The notes below the pieces were generated by a model, which was given only the letters and a program-made list of their open reading frames with translations, was not told the DNA's origin and ran no database searches. Position numbers and translations under genes: made by a program. A stretch of 64,000 bases of DNA from Vibrio zhanjiangensis (lineage in GTDB: Bacteria > Pseudomonadota > Gammaproteobacteria > Enterobacterales > Vibrionaceae): assembly GCF_030161235.1 (NCBI RefSeq), contig NZ_BSPW01000024.1:124001-188000 (forward strand), read 5' to 3'. How positions within the stretch are numbered: the first letter of the stretch is position 1; each line of letters opens with the position of its first letter. Below, piece after piece: positions 45,759 to 57,669 of the stretch.

Positions 45759-47088
45759 GATACTTGCCAATGCTGCTGGGCAGCCAATTGATGAACTGGT
45801 TGGTTGGGTAAAGCAGCACGACTTCTCATTAAATTTAACGACTGAACGTTTAGCTTTCCTGATCGCAGTCGCAGTGTTGAGCAACGAGAGGTTTGACGAA
45901 GAACTGGGAGAAGGTGAATTGCATGATGCGTTTGCCATTGTTACGAGGCTCTTTGATACGACGGGTGAAGCGACGGCGTTTCGGGCCAACAATGCAATTA
46001 ATGATATGGTAAAACAGAGATTGATCAGCCGTTTCACCAGTGAAATTAACGATGGTGCCAGCATCTATCGGCTATCTCCGCTGGCGGTAGGTGTCACAGA
46101 CTATTATCTCCGTCATCGAGAATTTTCTAAGCTACGCCTTTCTATCCAGCTTTCCATGGTTGCCGATGAGATGTCGAAGGCGATTGAGTCTGCTCAGAAA
46201 GGAGGCACGCCAGCTCATTGGAAAAAGAATGTATTTGGTGTTTTGAAGTACTCTGTTGGCGAAATATTTGATCAGATAGATTTAAACCAACGAGTGATGG
46301 ATGAGCAGCAGCAGTCTGTTAAAGTGCAAATTGCCGAGCTTCTCAACAAAGATTGGCGGGAAGCAATCAGCAGCTGTGAGAGATTACTTTCTGAGACATC
46401 GAACAATTTACGTGAGCTGCAAAATACACTTCAAGCTGCGAGTGATGAGTTGCAAACTCAGATTCTTGACATCCAAGAGATTATCTATGGTCAGGATTCT
46501 TTGCAGTTTATTGAGGAAGCCCTATTCGGTTTACAGATGAAATTGGACCGAATTACAACTTGGGGTCAACAGGCCATTGATTTATGGATAGGCTATGACA
46601 GGCACGTCCATAAGTTTATCCGAACGGCTATTGATATGGACAAAAATCGTGCTTTTAGTACACGTTTGCGTCAATCAATCAAAGATTATGATGACTCTCC
46701 TTGGCTTCTTACTTATGCCGATGCCGAGAGGCTTGTTGATCTTAGGGATGAAGCTCTAGTCCTCAGAGATGATGAAGTGACTGGGCAGGTACCAATGGAA
46801 GTTGAGTACGAGGAATTTCAGAAAATCAACAATGATCTCTCGGAACGCATAAGTAGCATGCTAAAAGTCCACAAAGAGCAGGGCACACCAATCCACTTGG
46901 GTGCTGTTTTGCGTGATTACTTGGCTCAACATCCACGCACTCACCATTTTGATTTAGCTCGTATTGTGATTGATCAAGCAGTACGCCTTGGGTACTCAGA
47001 GTCAGATTATCAGGCGATTCAGCCAGACTGGCAGGCGATCAATCCGTATGGAGCAAAGGTACAAGCAAATGTTATCGACCGATACTAA
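45751..47088 (+). CDS. mukF: Chromosome partition protein MukF (kleisin)
   Basis: 445 residues from the ATG of [20 protein letters not shown], preceded by AGGA. The N-terminal winged helix ([22 protein letters not shown]), the middle helical part and the C-terminal [32 protein letters not shown] match MukF. It bridges the MukB heads and binds MukE, with a calcium/DNA role. The start overlaps cmoM's stop by 8 bp and the 3' end overlaps mukE by 20 bp, so the operon is translationally coupled. Confidence 0.97.
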   Translation: MGEILANAAGQPIDELVGWVKQHDFSLNLTTERLAFLIAVAVLSNERFDEELGEGELHDAFAIVTRLFDTTGEATAFRANNAINDMVKQRLISRFTSEINDGASIYRLSPLAVGVTDYYLRHREFSKLRLSIQLSMVADEMSKAIESAQKGGTPAHWKKNVFGVLKYSVGEIFDQIDLNQRVMDEQQQSVKVQIAELLNKDWREAISSCERLLSETSNNLRELQNTLQAASDELQTQILDIQEIIYGQDSLQFIEEALFGLQMKLDRITTWGQQAIDLWIGYDRHVHKFIRTAIDMDKNRAFSTRLRQSIKDYDDSPWLLTYADAERLVDLRDEALVLRDDEVTGQVPMEVEYEEFQKINNDLSERISSMLKVHKEQGTPIHLGAVLRDYLAQHPRTHHFDLARIVIDQAVRLGYSESDYQAIQPDWQAINPYGAKVQANVIDRY

Positions 47089-47797
47089 TGATTACATGCC
47101 AGAAAAGCTGGCTAAAGCAATCTCAAACCCACTATTTCCAATGCTAGATAGTATGTTGCGTGCTGGCAGACATATATCAACAGATGATCTCGACAATCAT
47201 GCATTGTTGTCAGACTTTGAGGTTGAGTTATCATCGTTTTACCAGCGTTATAATACTGAATTAGTTAAAGCTCCTGAGGGTTTTTTCTATCTACGACCTC
47301 GCTCTACTTCGCTTATCAGTCGCAGTGTACTGTCTGAGCTGGACATGTTGGTTGGCAAAGTTCTGTGTTTCTTATACCTAAGTCCAGAGCGATTGGCTCA
47401 TGAAGGTATTTTTACTAACCAAGAACTTTATGACGAGTTGTTGACACTATCTGATGAGAAAAAACTCATGAAGCTAGTCACTAACCGAGCGACGGGATCT
47501 GATTTGGATAAAGAGAAGCTGTTTGAGAAAGTGCGAACTTCTCTGCGCCGTTTAAGACGCCTAGGGATGATCATCAATATTGGTGAAACAGGTAAATTCA
47601 GTATTAGTGAGTCTGTGTTTCGTTTCGGTGCTGATGTTCGCATCGGTGATGATATACGCGAAGCTCAGTTGCGTCTTATCCGTGATGGTGAGGCAGTGAT
47701 TCACACGAAAGAACCGAACCAAGTGAGTTTATTAGCCGAGCATGATGACGAGTCGTTTCAGTCAGAAAATTTGAATTTAGAAGAAGGTGAAGCATGA
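47069..47797 (+). CDS. mukE: Chromosome partition protein MukE
   Basis: 242 residues from the ATG at 47069, with AAAGG at suitable spacing; an ATG at 47096 is also possible. [68 protein letters not shown] and [28 protein letters not shown] are all standard MukE. It binds MukF and links the condensin complex to DNA. Overlaps mukB by 4 bp. Confidence 0.96.
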   Translation: MLSTDTNDYMPEKLAKAISNPLFPMLDSMLRAGRHISTDDLDNHALLSDFEVELSSFYQRYNTELVKAPEGFFYLRPRSTSLISRSVLSELDMLVGKVLCFLYLSPERLAHEGIFTNQELYDELLTLSDEKKLMKLVTNRATGSDLDKEKLFEKVRTSLRRLRRLGMIINIGETGKFSISESVFRFGADVRIGDDIREAQLRLIRDGEAVIHTKEPNQVSLLAEHDDESFQSENLNLEEGEA

Positions 47798-50700
47798 TTG
47801 AAAGAGGCAAATATCAATCACTGACCATGGTTAACTGGAATGGTTTTTTTGCCAGAACGTTTGATATTGATGGCTTGGTGACTACTTTGTCAGGGGGTAA
47901 TGGCGCTGGTAAATCAACCACAATGGCAGCTTTCATTACCGCTTTGATTCCAGATCAAACATTACTTCACTTTCGTAATACAACAGAGGCAGGTAGCAGC
48001 CAATCATCACGAGACAAAGGTTTGTACGGAAAGCTACAGCCGGGTGCATGCTATGCAGCGTTAGATGTTGTGAACTCACGTAACCAACGTTTGTTGTTTG
48101 CGGTGAAATTGCAGCAAGTCGCGGGTAGAGATAAGAAAGTTGACATTAAGCCATTTGTTATTCAAGGGTTGCCTAGTCACGTTAAACCGACCGATATTTT
48201 GATTGAAAGTGTCTCGGATACTCAAGCTCGTGTTCGTCAGACGAATGAGATTAAACAATGCGTAGCACAATACGAAGGAGTTCAGCTCAAAGTCTTTAAC
48301 TCGATTGTTGACTACCATGCGCAAATGTTTGAGTTTGGTGTGATTCCGAAGAAATTACGCAATTCTGGCGACCGTTCAAAGTTTTATCGATTGATTGAAG
48401 CGTCTTTGTACGGTGGGATCTCCAGTGCAATTACGCGCTCTTTACGTGACTATTTATTGCCTCAAAATGGCGGCGTTAAAAAAGCTTTCCAAGATATGGA
48501 ATCGGCATTGCGAGAGAATCGCATGACGCTTGAAGCGATTAAAACCACCCAATCTGACCGTGATTTGTTTAAGCATCTAATTACAGAGTCAACCAATTAT
48601 GTGGCAGCAGACTATATGCGTCATGCCAATGAGCGGCGCAGTAAACTGGAGCAAACACTTTCTCTTCGTTCAGAGCTTTTAAGCTCTCGTGAAACTTTGG
48701 TGGAGCAAAACGACTTGCTCAACAGAGTTAAACAAGAACTTGAGCTATTGGTAGAGTCAGAGTCGGCATTAGAGCAAGATTATCAGGCGGCTTCTGATCA
48801 CCTTCAACTTGTGCAGAATGCACTTCGTCATCAAGAAAAAATCGAACGTTATCAAGAAGATTTGCAAGAACTCAATGAACGTCTTGAAGAGCAGATGATG
48901 GTTGTTGAAGAGGCTAAAGAACGTGTCCTTGTGCTCGAAGAACAGGCTTTGATTGCTGAAGAAGAAGTGGATAGCTTAAAGACTCAGCTTGCAGATTACC
49001 AACAGGCTCTGGATGTGCAGCAAACAAGAGCCCTCCAATACCAACAAGCTGTACAGGCGTTAGAAAAAGCGAAAATATTGCTTGGTGACGATGAGCTAAC
49101 CGTCGAGAAGGCTCAAACGCTAGTTTCACAGCTTAAACACCAAGAATCCGATAACACGGCTGAACTACTAGCGGTTAAGCACAAACTTGACATGTCGTCT
49201 GCCTTAGCAGAGCAATTTGAATCGGCACTGCAAATCGTTAGAAGTGTTGTAGGCTCTGATGTTGAGCGCAGAGCAGCCTCTGAGCATGCGAAAGCGATAA
49301 TTAGCCAAGCCCGAGATGCGAGGCAGGTTGTGAATAATGAGCAACAGTGGCAAGCGCAGCATAGGGATTTGGAACGTCGCTTGAGTCAGCAGCGGCAGGC
49401 AAAAGAAAGTGTGGATGCTTACTATAAGCAGCACCAAATTCAACTGATTGATGAAGTGACGCTAGAGCAAGAACGTGAGCGAAAGCAAGCACAAGTGGAA
49501 TCACTGGAGTTTGATTGGGATGGATTGCGCGAGCAGCGCAGTGATAAGCGCCGTTTAGAGCAAGACGTATCTGCCGAGATACAAAGGCTAGAAAATATCG
49601 CTCCCGCTTGGATTGCAGCCCATGATGCACTTGAAACTCTCAAAGAGCAAAGTGGCGCTGATTTATATGACAAGCAAGCGGTTATGTCTCAAATGCAAGT
49701 GGTGTTAGAGCAGGAAAAACAGCAGTCACTGGCTAAAGATAAACTTGCTGAGTGTCGAGCTCAACTAGAACATGAGATAGAGAGGCTTGCTTCACCTGGA
49801 GGCTCGAATGATCCACGTTTAAAAGGTTTAGCGGATACATTGGGAGGTGTTTTACTCTCAGAAATTTATGATGACATTACTATAGATGACGCTCCCTATT
49901 TTAGCGCCATGTATGGGCCATCACGACATGCTATCGTAGTTTCAGATCTAACAGATATTGAAGCAAAGCTTGTAGAGCTGGATGATTGTCCTGAAGATCT
50001 CTACCTTATTGAAGGTGATATTGATGCCTTTGATGATAGCTCTTTTGATGCAGAAGAGTTACAAGGTGCTGTTTGTGTTCGTATGAACGATCGCCAAATG
50101 CGCTATTCTCGTCTTCCTGAGATTCCATTATTTGGCCGCGCAGCTCGCGAGCAACGTTTGGAGCTATTACGTGAGCAACGAGAAGAGGTTGTTGAACAGC
50201 ATGCAAAAGCGGCTTTTGATTCACAAAAACTTCAGCGTCTCTATCAAGCTTTTAATCGTTTTGTTGCACAGCATATTCAAGTTGCCTTTGAACCTGATCC
50301 TGAACAAGCACTAGTTATTATGCGCGATAAACGCAACCAAATCATACGAGAATTGGCTGATTTGGATGCGAAAGAACAACAGCACAGAGCACAATTGGCA
50401 TCAAGTAAACAGGCACTGACATTACTTGATAAGTTGGCACCTGTCATGTTGTTAATGGAAGATGAATCTCTGACAGAGCGTTTCGAAGATGTTGAGAACA
50501 AGATCGTTCAATTACTAGAAGCAAAAGATTTCTTAGCGCGTCACGAAAAGTCCATCATCGAATTGGAAAAAGTCGTATCCGCGCTGGATGCTGACCCAGA
50601 GCAATTTGATGCACTTGAATTAGAATACCGCACCGCAGATGCTCAGTTACAGGAATTGAAGAAATGTCTCTTTGCTTTGTCGGACCTTATAGAACGTCGC

Positions 50701-52248
50701 CATCATTTTGCTTATTCTGACTCCCTTGAACTACTCGATAAAAGTAGCGAATTAAGTGAACAGCTGAAAGTTAAGCTTGTGGAGGCTGAGCGGCAGCGAT
50801 CACGCTCTCGTGAGGAATTGAAACAGGCGCAAGGCCAAATGAACCAATACAATCAGGTGTTGGCTTCGCTCAAGAGTTCCCATCAAGCGAAACAAGAAAC
50901 GGTACAGGAATTTAGGCAAGAACTTCAAGAATTTGGAGTGAGGGCTGATGAAGGTGCAAAAGAGCGTGCTGCTCGTCGTCGTGATGAACTGCAAGAGCGC
51001 TTGCATACATCACGCAGTCGTAAGAGCGAATATGAAAGGACGATCACATCCACTGAGCTAGAAATGAAAGGTTTGGCAAAACGTCTCAAGAAAGTTCAAA
51101 AGGACTATGTCGAATTTCGCACGTTTGTTGTGGCTGCCAAGGCGGGCTGGTGTTCCGTATTGCGTTTAGCCCGTGAAAATGACGTTGAACGTCGATTGCA
51201 TAAACGTGAGCTCGCCTACCTATCGGCAGATGAGCTGCGTTCGATGTCCGATAAATCACTGGGTGCGCTGCGTCTTGCGGTTTCAGATAATGATGACCTA
51301 CGGGATAGCCTTCGTTTGTCGGAAGATAATTCACGCCCAGAACGCAAAGTCCTCTTTTATATCGCTGTTTATCAGCATTTGCGAGAGCGTATTCGTCAAG
51401 ACATTATTCGTACCGATGATCCTGTTGAAGCTATTGAAGAGATGGAAGTTGAGTTAGCGCGGTTAACCGAAGAACTGACTCAGCGAGAACATCGCTTGGC
51501 TATCAGCTCTGACTCAGTTGCGAGCATAATAAAGAAAACGATTCAGCGTGAGCAAAACCGTATTCGAATGCTCAATCAAGGTTTATCGAATATCGCATTT
51601 GGACAGGTAAAAGGGGTGCGCTTGAATGTGAAAATTCGAGAAAGCCATGAGGTCTTACTCAAAGGGCTCGCCTCTCAGCAACAGCAGCATAAAGATCTGT
51701 TTGAAACCACACGACATACCTTTTCTGAGGCGATGGCGAAGCTATTTCAACGAGTTAATCCTCATATTGATATGGGGCAGAGAAGCCCTCAAGTATTGGG
51801 CGAAGAGCTGTTGGATTATCGTAATTATCTTGAGCTAAGTGTTGAAGTCTGCCGTGGTTCGGATGGTTGGTTACAAGCGGAATCGGGTGCTTTGTCGACA
51901 GGTGAAGCAATCGGTACAGGGCAGTCAATACTACTGATGGTTGTACAAAGTTGGGAAGAGGAATCAAGGCGTTTGCGAAGCAAAGATATTGTGCCATGTC
52001 GTCTTCTATTTTTGGATGAAGCCGCTCGTTTAGATGCGAAGTCGATTTCAACTTTGTTTGAATTATGTGACCGTCTAGATATGCAACTTCTTATTGCGGC
52101 ACCGGAAAATATTAGCCCTGAAAAAGGGACGACGTATAAACTGGTTCGTAAGGTGTTTAAGGACCATGAGCATGTGCATGTCGTTGGTTTGCGCGGTTTT
52201 GGTCAGCCGGAAAAAGAGTCAAAAGAAACTGAGGCAGTTATCGAGTAA
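47794..52248 (+). CDS. mukB: Chromosome partition protein MukB (SMC-like condensin ATPase)
   Basis: 1484 residues, as in E. coli (1486). Walker [10 protein letters not shown] at 34-42, long coiled coils about 280-640 and 800-1150, hinge in between ([26 protein letters not shown] near 690), signature [15 protein letters not shown] from 1367, and Walker [13 protein letters not shown] around 1402-1413. It forms the MukBEF condensin with MukF and MukE, organising and segregating the chromosome; it also binds topoisomerase IV through the hinge. Last gene of the cmoM-mukF-mukE-mukB unit; a strong terminator follows. Confidence 0.98.
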   Translation: MIERGKYQSLTMVNWNGFFARTFDIDGLVTTLSGGNGAGKSTTMAAFITALIPDQTLLHFRNTTEAGSSQSSRDKGLYGKLQPGACYAALDVVNSRNQRLLFAVKLQQVAGRDKKVDIKPFVIQGLPSHVKPTDILIESVSDTQARVRQTNEIKQCVAQYEGVQLKVFNSIVDYHAQMFEFGVIPKKLRNSGDRSKFYRLIEASLYGGISSAITRSLRDYLLPQNGGVKKAFQDMESALRENRMTLEAIKTTQSDRDLFKHLITESTNYVAADYMRHANERRSKLEQTLSLRSELLSSRETLVEQNDLLNRVKQELELLVESESALEQDYQAASDHLQLVQNALRHQEKIERYQEDLQELNERLEEQMMVVEEAKERVLVLEEQALIAEEEVDSLKTQLADYQQALDVQQTRALQYQQAVQALEKAKILLGDDELTVEKAQTLVSQLKHQESDNTAELLAVKHKLDMSSALAEQFESALQIVRSVVGSDVERRAASEHAKAIISQARDARQVVNNEQQWQAQHRDLERRLSQQRQAKESVDAYYKQHQIQLIDEVTLEQERERKQAQVESLEFDWDGLREQRSDKRRLEQDVSAEIQRLENIAPAWIAAHDALETLKEQSGADLYDKQAVMSQMQVVLEQEKQQSLAKDKLAECRAQLEHEIERLASPGGSNDPRLKGLADTLGGVLLSEIYDDITIDDAPYFSAMYGPSRHAIVVSDLTDIEAKLVELDDCPEDLYLIEGDIDAFDDSSFDAEELQGAVCVRMNDRQMRYSRLPEIPLFGRAAREQRLELLREQREEVVEQHAKAAFDSQKLQRLYQAFNRFVAQHIQVAFEPDPEQALVIMRDKRNQIIRELADLDAKEQQHRAQLASSKQALTLLDKLAPVMLLMEDESLTERFEDVENKIVQLLEAKDFLARHEKSIIELEKVVSALDADPEQFDALELEYRTADAQLQELKKCLFALSDLIERRHHFAYSDSLELLDKSSELSEQLKVKLVEAERQRSRSREELKQAQGQMNQYNQVLASLKSSHQAKQETVQEFRQELQEFGVRADEGAKERAARRRDELQERLHTSRSRKSEYERTITSTELEMKGLAKRLKKVQKDYVEFRTFVVAAKAGWCSVLRLARENDVERRLHKRELAYLSADELRSMSDKSLGALRLAVSDNDDLRDSLRLSEDNSRPERKVLFYIAVYQHLRERIRQDIIRTDDPVEAIEEMEVELARLTEELTQREHRLAISSDSVASIIKKTIQREQNRIRMLNQGLSNIAFGQVKGVRLNVKIRESHEVLLKGLASQQQQHKDLFETTRHTFSEAMAKLFQRVNPHIDMGQRSPQVLGEELLDYRNYLELSVEVCRGSDGWLQAESGALSTGEAIGTGQSILLMVVQSWEEESRRLRSKDIVPCRLLFLDEAARLDAKSISTLFELCDRLDMQLLIAAPENISPEKGTTYKLVRKVFKDHEHVHVVGLRGFGQPEKESKETEAVIE

Positions 52249-52267
52249 TGTTGACTTCCGATAAATT

Positions 52268-52300
52268 AAAAAAGCTGCTCTGAATAAGAGCAGCTTTTTT
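52268..52300. terminator. Intrinsic terminator after mukB (bidirectional)
   Basis: A perfect 14-bp stem (left arm AAAAAAGCTGCTCT) with a 5-nt loop and T7 tail lies 20 bp past mukB and 22 bp before the convergent ligase gene's stop. A and T runs flank both sides, so it serves both. Confidence 0.92.
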
Positions 52301-52321
52301 TATCGAGTTTATTGTACCGAT

Positions 52322-53302
52322 TTAGAACTGTGCGACGGTACCAAATTGTTTGGCCGCATAGGCCACTCTTTCTTCAACGGTTGGATAGATCCTCGGTGTA
52401 CCTAAGCTTTCTATATGATGCAACCTGGGCAGCAATCCAGCACCATTCGCGATTTGAATTGCGAGCCCTGGCCTTGCATTCAGTTCTAACACCATGGGGC
52501 CTTCTTCTTTGTCGAGTACCATATCGGTGCCCATATAGCCAAGTCCAGTCATCTCCCAAGCACTGGATGCAAGAATTAACAGACGCTCCCAATGTGGTAC
52601 CTGAAGAGTTGATAGATCTTTGTTGGTATCTGGGTGATGAGTGACTGGATGATCAAATTGAACGGCTCTAATGGCCTTACCTGTAGCGATATCAATACCG
52701 ACACCAACTGCACCTTGGTGAAGGTTTGCTTTGCCATCAGAGGCTGCAGTTGAGCATCGCATCATCGCCATTACTGGGTAACCTTTGAACACGATAATGC
52801 GTACATCAGGGACGCCTTCATAGCTAAAACCATTGAAACAATCATCGAATTTAATCAAGTTCTCGACAACCGCGACGTCGTTTTTACCGCCCAGAGAGAA
52901 TAGGCCCGCTAAGGCATTACTTATGTGTCTTTCGACATCTTCCTTGTTAATGGTAGCTCCTGACGGTTTGGTATAAACGCCATTGTCGTGAGAGGTCACA
53001 ACTAAAATACCTTTGCCACCACTTCCTTGAGCTGGCTTGATAACAAAACCCGGCCAATCTTTAACCATGCTGTGGATGTTTTTTACCTCAGCTTGACTAC
53101 CAATCACGCCTATCAGCTCTGGAGTCGTCGCACCGTGCTGCTGAGCGATGATTTTGGTTTTAAGTTTATCATCGACCAAGGGATATTTGGACCTATCATT
53201 GTAGCGACCAATATAGCTATGGTTACGCTGATTCATGCCCATAATACCCTTATGGCGAAGCTTACTTGGCGAAGTAAACTGCGAAGTGAATCGTGACAGC
53301 AT
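52322..53302 (-). CDS. Alpha-L-glutamate ligase-like protein (RimK-related ATP-grasp)
   Basis: 326 residues. ATP-grasp features: WPGFVIKPAQGSGGKGILVV (nucleotide lid), VAVVENLIKFDDCF, DVRIIVFKGYPVMAMMR, and the metal-binding MGTDMVLDKEEGPMVLELNARPGLA. The N-terminus (GIMGMNQRNHSYIGRYNDRSKYPLVDDKLKTK) is typical of the RimK-related group found next to a transglutaminase-like 7-TM gene. It would ligate an amino acid, possibly glutamate, to a carboxylate; the acceptor is unknown. Third gene of a three-gene unit, 3 bp after the membrane-protein gene. Confidence 0.88.
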   Translation of the reverse strand: MLSRFTSQFTSPSKLRHKGIMGMNQRNHSYIGRYNDRSKYPLVDDKLKTKIIAQQHGATTPELIGVIGSQAEVKNIHSMVKDWPGFVIKPAQGSGGKGILVVTSHDNGVYTKPSGATINKEDVERHISNALAGLFSLGGKNDVAVVENLIKFDDCFNGFSYEGVPDVRIIVFKGYPVMAMMRCSTAASDGKANLHQGAVGVGIDIATGKAIRAVQFDHPVTHHPDTNKDLSTLQVPHWERLLILASSAWEMTGLGYMGTDMVLDKEEGPMVLELNARPGLAIQIANGAGLLPRLHHIESLGTPRIYPTVEERVAYAAKQFGTVAQF

Positions 53303-53305
53303 AGC

Positions 53306-54811
53306 TTAGTCCTCCGCCAATGGCTTAAAGCGTTTCAGTTCAGTCAAACGATATCCAGTGTAGGTGCCGAGTAGCAATATACCTGCTAATACGATTAGCT
53401 GAAGGCCGATGAAATTAAAGGTCAGATGTTGAATATAGGTGTTTGTCATTGCAAGATAGACAAGTACTGCGGTTGCCAGCGAGCCACCACCTTGAAGGAC
53501 CACTTCCTTAGCACCTTCTTCTTCCCAAAGAATTGACATACGTTCGATAGTCCATGACAAAATAATCATTGGGAAGAATGTGATCGATAAACCTTCTGTT
53601 AGCCCAATCTTAAATGCGACAACAGTAAACAAAGATATGATCATAATTACCGTTATAATTACGGCAGATATTCTGGCAACCAGCAGTAAGTTGAGCCTAG
53701 AAAGGTAACTTCGGATAATTAAACCGGTTCCTACAATAAGCAAGAAGCCGACAATCCCGGTAAGTAACTGGGTTTGTACGAAAGCAACGGCAATCAGAAC
53801 TGGCATAAAGGTGCCTGATGTTTTGAGGCCGACAATCACGCGCAAGAAGACAACAATCAGAGCCCCAATCGGAATAAGCATAATGGTTTTAAACATGGCT
53901 TGTTCTTCAAGAGGAAGGCTGTGTATAGAAAAATTGAGTAAGCCATCAGCTTCAACTTTATCTAAAGTTGCTTGCTTGGGCGAAACATCTTGGGCAATCA
54001 TAGAAAAATGAACCTGACTGTTTTGGCCTCCTACAATGTCGAGCAAAGAAACGTTAGATTCATCCCAAACTAAGATATTTTTGTCTATATTTTGGGTCGC
54101 ATTTTTAGGATTAAAAAGCACCCATTTACTACCGTCCCACACTTGGTTCATCAAATCTATAGTCTGACGTCTCCGGCCATCCTCCAACTCAATGACACCA
54201 ACAATTTTACTGGGTATTTTTGCATAGGCGAGGATTTTATCAACGGCAGAAACCTTGGACATTTTGTTAAGCAGAAGTCCGGCATTTTGGCTATCAGAGT
54301 CGTTGAGTATTTTAATCAGTTCTCGCGCAAAAGTGATGTCATCTGCTGAACTTTTATTTGCACGCTCAATGATCGATATTGCGGCGGCCTCTGTTGGACC
54401 GTCAAAAGTGGGTACGGTAATTTTTTTAGCGGGCACCTGCGGCTTTACTTTAGCTTGAGGATCAACCAGAAATTGAGCCTTGTAATAAATCGTCTGAGCA
54501 CCGTCAGCGTTTCGGATTGACCATTCTGCTCGGCGACCTAATTCAGATTTGACATAGGATACGCCATAGCCTGATGATGAGGATGACTCATTAATCAGAG
54601 TAAAGCCATCCTGTGTATGAGGAATCGCTAAAGAAGCTTTGACTGGCTTAGACTGAGCGTTAAACTCGACACGAGCCTCAATATCCCATATCTGACGGGT
54701 TTCACCAGGGGTCCAAGGGACGCCATATGTTTGGTGGCGAAAGAGGCTTAGCGCGATACCTGCGATTATGAGTAGTGCGACAGATATGTAAAAGGGGGCT
54801 TTAGACGTCAT
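53306..54811 (-). CDS. Inactive transglutaminase fused to seven transmembrane helices
   Basis: 501 residues. One N-terminal membrane segment (about 7-24), a periplasmic domain of about 250 residues related to transglutaminase cores (AYAKIPSKIVGVIELEDGRRRQ, QVWDGSKWVLFNPKNATQN), then about seven helices from residue 305 (MFKTIMLIPIGALIVVFLRV onward) to 492. The Cys of an active transglutaminase is replaced (region LLNKMSKVSAVDKILAYA has none). It couples, by position, a periplasmic lipoprotein to a cytosolic ATP-grasp ligase. Linked in other gammaproteobacteria to envelope or osmotic stress; the mechanism is not settled. Confidence 0.87.
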   Translation of the reverse strand: MTSKAPFYISVALLIIAGIALSLFRHQTYGVPWTPGETRQIWDIEARVEFNAQSKPVKASLAIPHTQDGFTLINESSSSSGYGVSYVKSELGRRAEWSIRNADGAQTIYYKAQFLVDPQAKVKPQVPAKKITVPTFDGPTEAAAISIIERANKSSADDITFARELIKILNDSDSQNAGLLLNKMSKVSAVDKILAYAKIPSKIVGVIELEDGRRRQTIDLMNQVWDGSKWVLFNPKNATQNIDKNILVWDESNVSLLDIVGGQNSQVHFSMIAQDVSPKQATLDKVEADGLLNFSIHSLPLEEQAMFKTIMLIPIGALIVVFLRVIVGLKTSGTFMPVLIAVAFVQTQLLTGIVGFLLIVGTGLIIRSYLSRLNLLLVARISAVIITVIMIISLFTVVAFKIGLTEGLSITFFPMIILSWTIERMSILWEEEGAKEVVLQGGGSLATAVLVYLAMTNTYIQHLTFNFIGLQLIVLAGILLLGTYTGYRLTELKRFKPLAED

Positions 54812-54819
54812 ATACTACC

Positions 54820-55569
54820 TTATTGTTTTTGTTCAATTTCCGTTTGAATGTATTTTTTACTTACATCCACCACTGCAATGTCTCGGATAAAATCCCGACC
54901 TAGTAACACAGGATGGATCATTTGGGAGCGATCTGCCAAAGTAAACAGTGTCTTTTCGTGAATCTTGCCCAGTCTAACCCATAATTCGACAACTGGACGT
55001 CGTTCTAATTGACAATTTGTCGCTTGACGTATCTTGACGAAACGAACGATCGGTGCCTCGATCCAATTACTTTCATCCAATGGGGTAGTGCCATCGGATA
55101 AATGAAAGCGAATCCAATTTTTGCCGTCACGTTCAAATTCTTCTATATCAACGGCATTTAATGATGAAGTTTCTGACCCAGTGTCTATTCGAGCATCAAA
55201 CTTTTGTGCAACGACAGAATCTATGGCGACTTTTTCAATTTCACCAAGCGTTAAGGTTTCTCTAGAATGCGGTTGGCTCTTGATTGGCTCGGACCTTATC
55301 ATCTCTGAACGAGTTTTACCCACTTGACGAAGTGTTTGTTGCCTATATTTTTGCAACTCAATGCTTAACGAATCGATTCTTGTTGTCAGAGTGGTAATTT
55401 GAGCATCTCTATCTGCTATCTGTGCTTCTATCTGATCAAACCTTTGTATTGTATTGGTTTCGGAAGTTTGAATAGCCGATAGTGTTTCTTTGTGATATTG
55501 CTCGCTGTTGGTGAGGGTACAGCCAGAAATTAAGGTAATTGCGATGACCGGAGCCAATTTGGTTAACAT
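54820..55569 (-). CDS. Retropepsin-like lipoprotein ('ATP-dependent zinc protease' family)
   Basis: 249 residues from the ATG at 55567-55569; a TTG 17 codons upstream is rejected because the ATG gives a proper lipoprotein signal with lipobox LISGC (Cys17). A coiled-coil stretch spans about 28-85. The domain then shows FDARIDTGSETSSLNA with the DTG triad at 129-131, and HPVLLGRDFIRDIAVVDVSKKY, the two landmarks of retropepsin-like aspartic proteases (PF05618), despite the common 'zinc protease' label. Outer-membrane anchored, facing the periplasm. First gene of the three-gene unit with the membrane protein and the ligase, spaced 8 and 3 bp. Confidence 0.86.
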   Translation of the reverse strand: MLTKLAPVIAITLISGCTLTNSEQYHKETLSAIQTSETNTIQRFDQIEAQIADRDAQITTLTTRIDSLSIELQKYRQQTLRQVGKTRSEMIRSEPIKSQPHSRETLTLGEIEKVAIDSVVAQKFDARIDTGSETSSLNAVDIEEFERDGKNWIRFHLSDGTTPLDESNWIEAPIVRFVKIRQATNCQLERRPVVELWVRLGKIHEKTLFTLADRSQMIHPVLLGRDFIRDIAVVDVSKKYIQTEIEQKQ

Positions 55570-55704
55570 TGAAAATCCCAACAGTAGATTGAAGTGTGCC
55601 CAATTGAGAAAAGGCCACAATGCGAATATTGTAGTTTCTCATATTAGGAAGTCTCGTATTGATACGAGGATTCTAAATCTTTTTGGCTTCTAGATTAAGG
55701 GGAG

Positions 55705-55732
55705 GACAGACCCTAAAGGTTAGGAGTCTGTC
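55705..55732 (-). terminator. Hairpin after cmoB
   Basis: GACAGAC pairs with GTCTGTC and the inner CCTAA with TTAGG (12 bp, one bulged A, 3-nt loop). It lies 11 bp past the cmoB stop and has no T tract on the minus strand, so it may be a rho-assisted terminator or an RNA 3' stabilising stem. Confidence 0.5.
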
Positions 55733-55742
55733 AAAAATTGTC

Positions 55743-56717
55743 TTAGTTTGGTTTTTTCGCGATAAGGGTAGCACGGCGAGGGGCGGGGTACCCTTCTATC
55801 GTCTTGGTAGGATTTGTGGGGTCTAAGTAGTCTGGCAATGAATTATGCGTCATCCAATCTGTAGTTCGTTGTTCGTCTGTGGTTGTGATATTTTCATCCA
55901 CAATTGAGACGCACTCAAAACCGACTTGCTCAAGCCATACTTTAAGGGCTTTTGCCGAAGGAAAGAAGTACACATTACGCATTTGCGCATAACGTTTGAA
56001 AGGCACAAGAACCGAAGTTTCATCGCCCTCAATGACCAGTGTTTCTAGTACCAGCTCTCCACCCGGAACCAATTGATCTTTTAACTGCATCAAATGGTCA
56101 AGCGGTGAGCGGCGATGATAGAGGACTCCCATACTAAATACAGTATCAAAGGCTTCCAATTTTGGCAGTTGCTCGATTCCAAGAGGCAAAAGATGAGCAC
56201 CTTGATGGTCGCCCATGAGCTTACGAATCGCTTCAAACTGGATTAAAAACAAGTGAGATGGATCAATGCCAACGCACAGACGAGCACCTTCTCCTAGCAT
56301 GCGCCACATGTGATAGCCATTGCCACAGCCAACATCGAGAACATTGCGGTTTTTCAGGGAGGTTATATGGGGTAACACTCGATCCCATTTCCAATCGCTT
56401 CGCCATTCCGTATCAATATGAATGCCATGTAAATGATATGGACCTTTGCGCCAAGGATGGAAGGTACGCAGCAAACTTTCCAGCTTCTTGAGTTCACCAG
56501 AGGCAAGCGGTGTGTGGTTGGATAACATTACCGAACTTTTTAGCTCAAGGTTATCAGGAGCACCTGCGGGAATTTTGCTTAAGGCTTTGAGCCAGCGCTC
56601 AAAGTCACCATGTTCAGCGTTCTGCCAATCTGTGAGCTGCTGAGGTAACACATTAAGCCAAGGTTGAAGGCGAGTATCGGTTGCGATTAACTGATAAAAA
56701 TTGGCAAAGTTAAACAT
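55743..56717 (-). CDS. cmoB: tRNA U34 carboxymethyltransferase CmoB
   Basis: 324 residues. [30 protein letters not shown], the SAM/Cx-SAM motif [21 protein letters not shown], and [26 protein letters not shown] are the CmoB signature. It transfers the carboxymethyl group from carboxy-SAM to 5-hydroxyuridine at tRNA position 34, giving cmo5U. Directly follows cmoA (69 bp) on the same strand, so an operon supplying carboxy-SAM and using it. Confidence 0.96.
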   Translation of the reverse strand: MFNFANFYQLIATDTRLQPWLNVLPQQLTDWQNAEHGDFERWLKALSKIPAGAPDNLELKSSVMLSNHTPLASGELKKLESLLRTFHPWRKGPYHLHGIHIDTEWRSDWKWDRVLPHITSLKNRNVLDVGCGNGYHMWRMLGEGARLCVGIDPSHLFLIQFEAIRKLMGDHQGAHLLPLGIEQLPKLEAFDTVFSMGVLYHRRSPLDHLMQLKDQLVPGGELVLETLVIEGDETSVLVPFKRYAQMRNVYFFPSAKALKVWLEQVGFECVSIVDENITTTDEQRTTDWMTHNSLPDYLDPTNPTKTIEGYPAPRRATLIAKKPN

Positions 56718-56786
56718 AGTTTTTCACTGATAGTGGAGTTGGAATTTATATTGGTCAATGGAGCACGAGGAGTGCAGTGCTCCTGT

Positions 56787-57551
<765 letters not shown>

Positions 57552-57669
57552 CTACCATGCAGTAATACAAATTTAAAAGCGGTACATTTTATGTGATTTT
57601 TGAGCGTCTGTCATGTATTGAACTGGTTGGTTATTGATGAGTGGTACTTAAATTGGTCAATGGGCGGCA

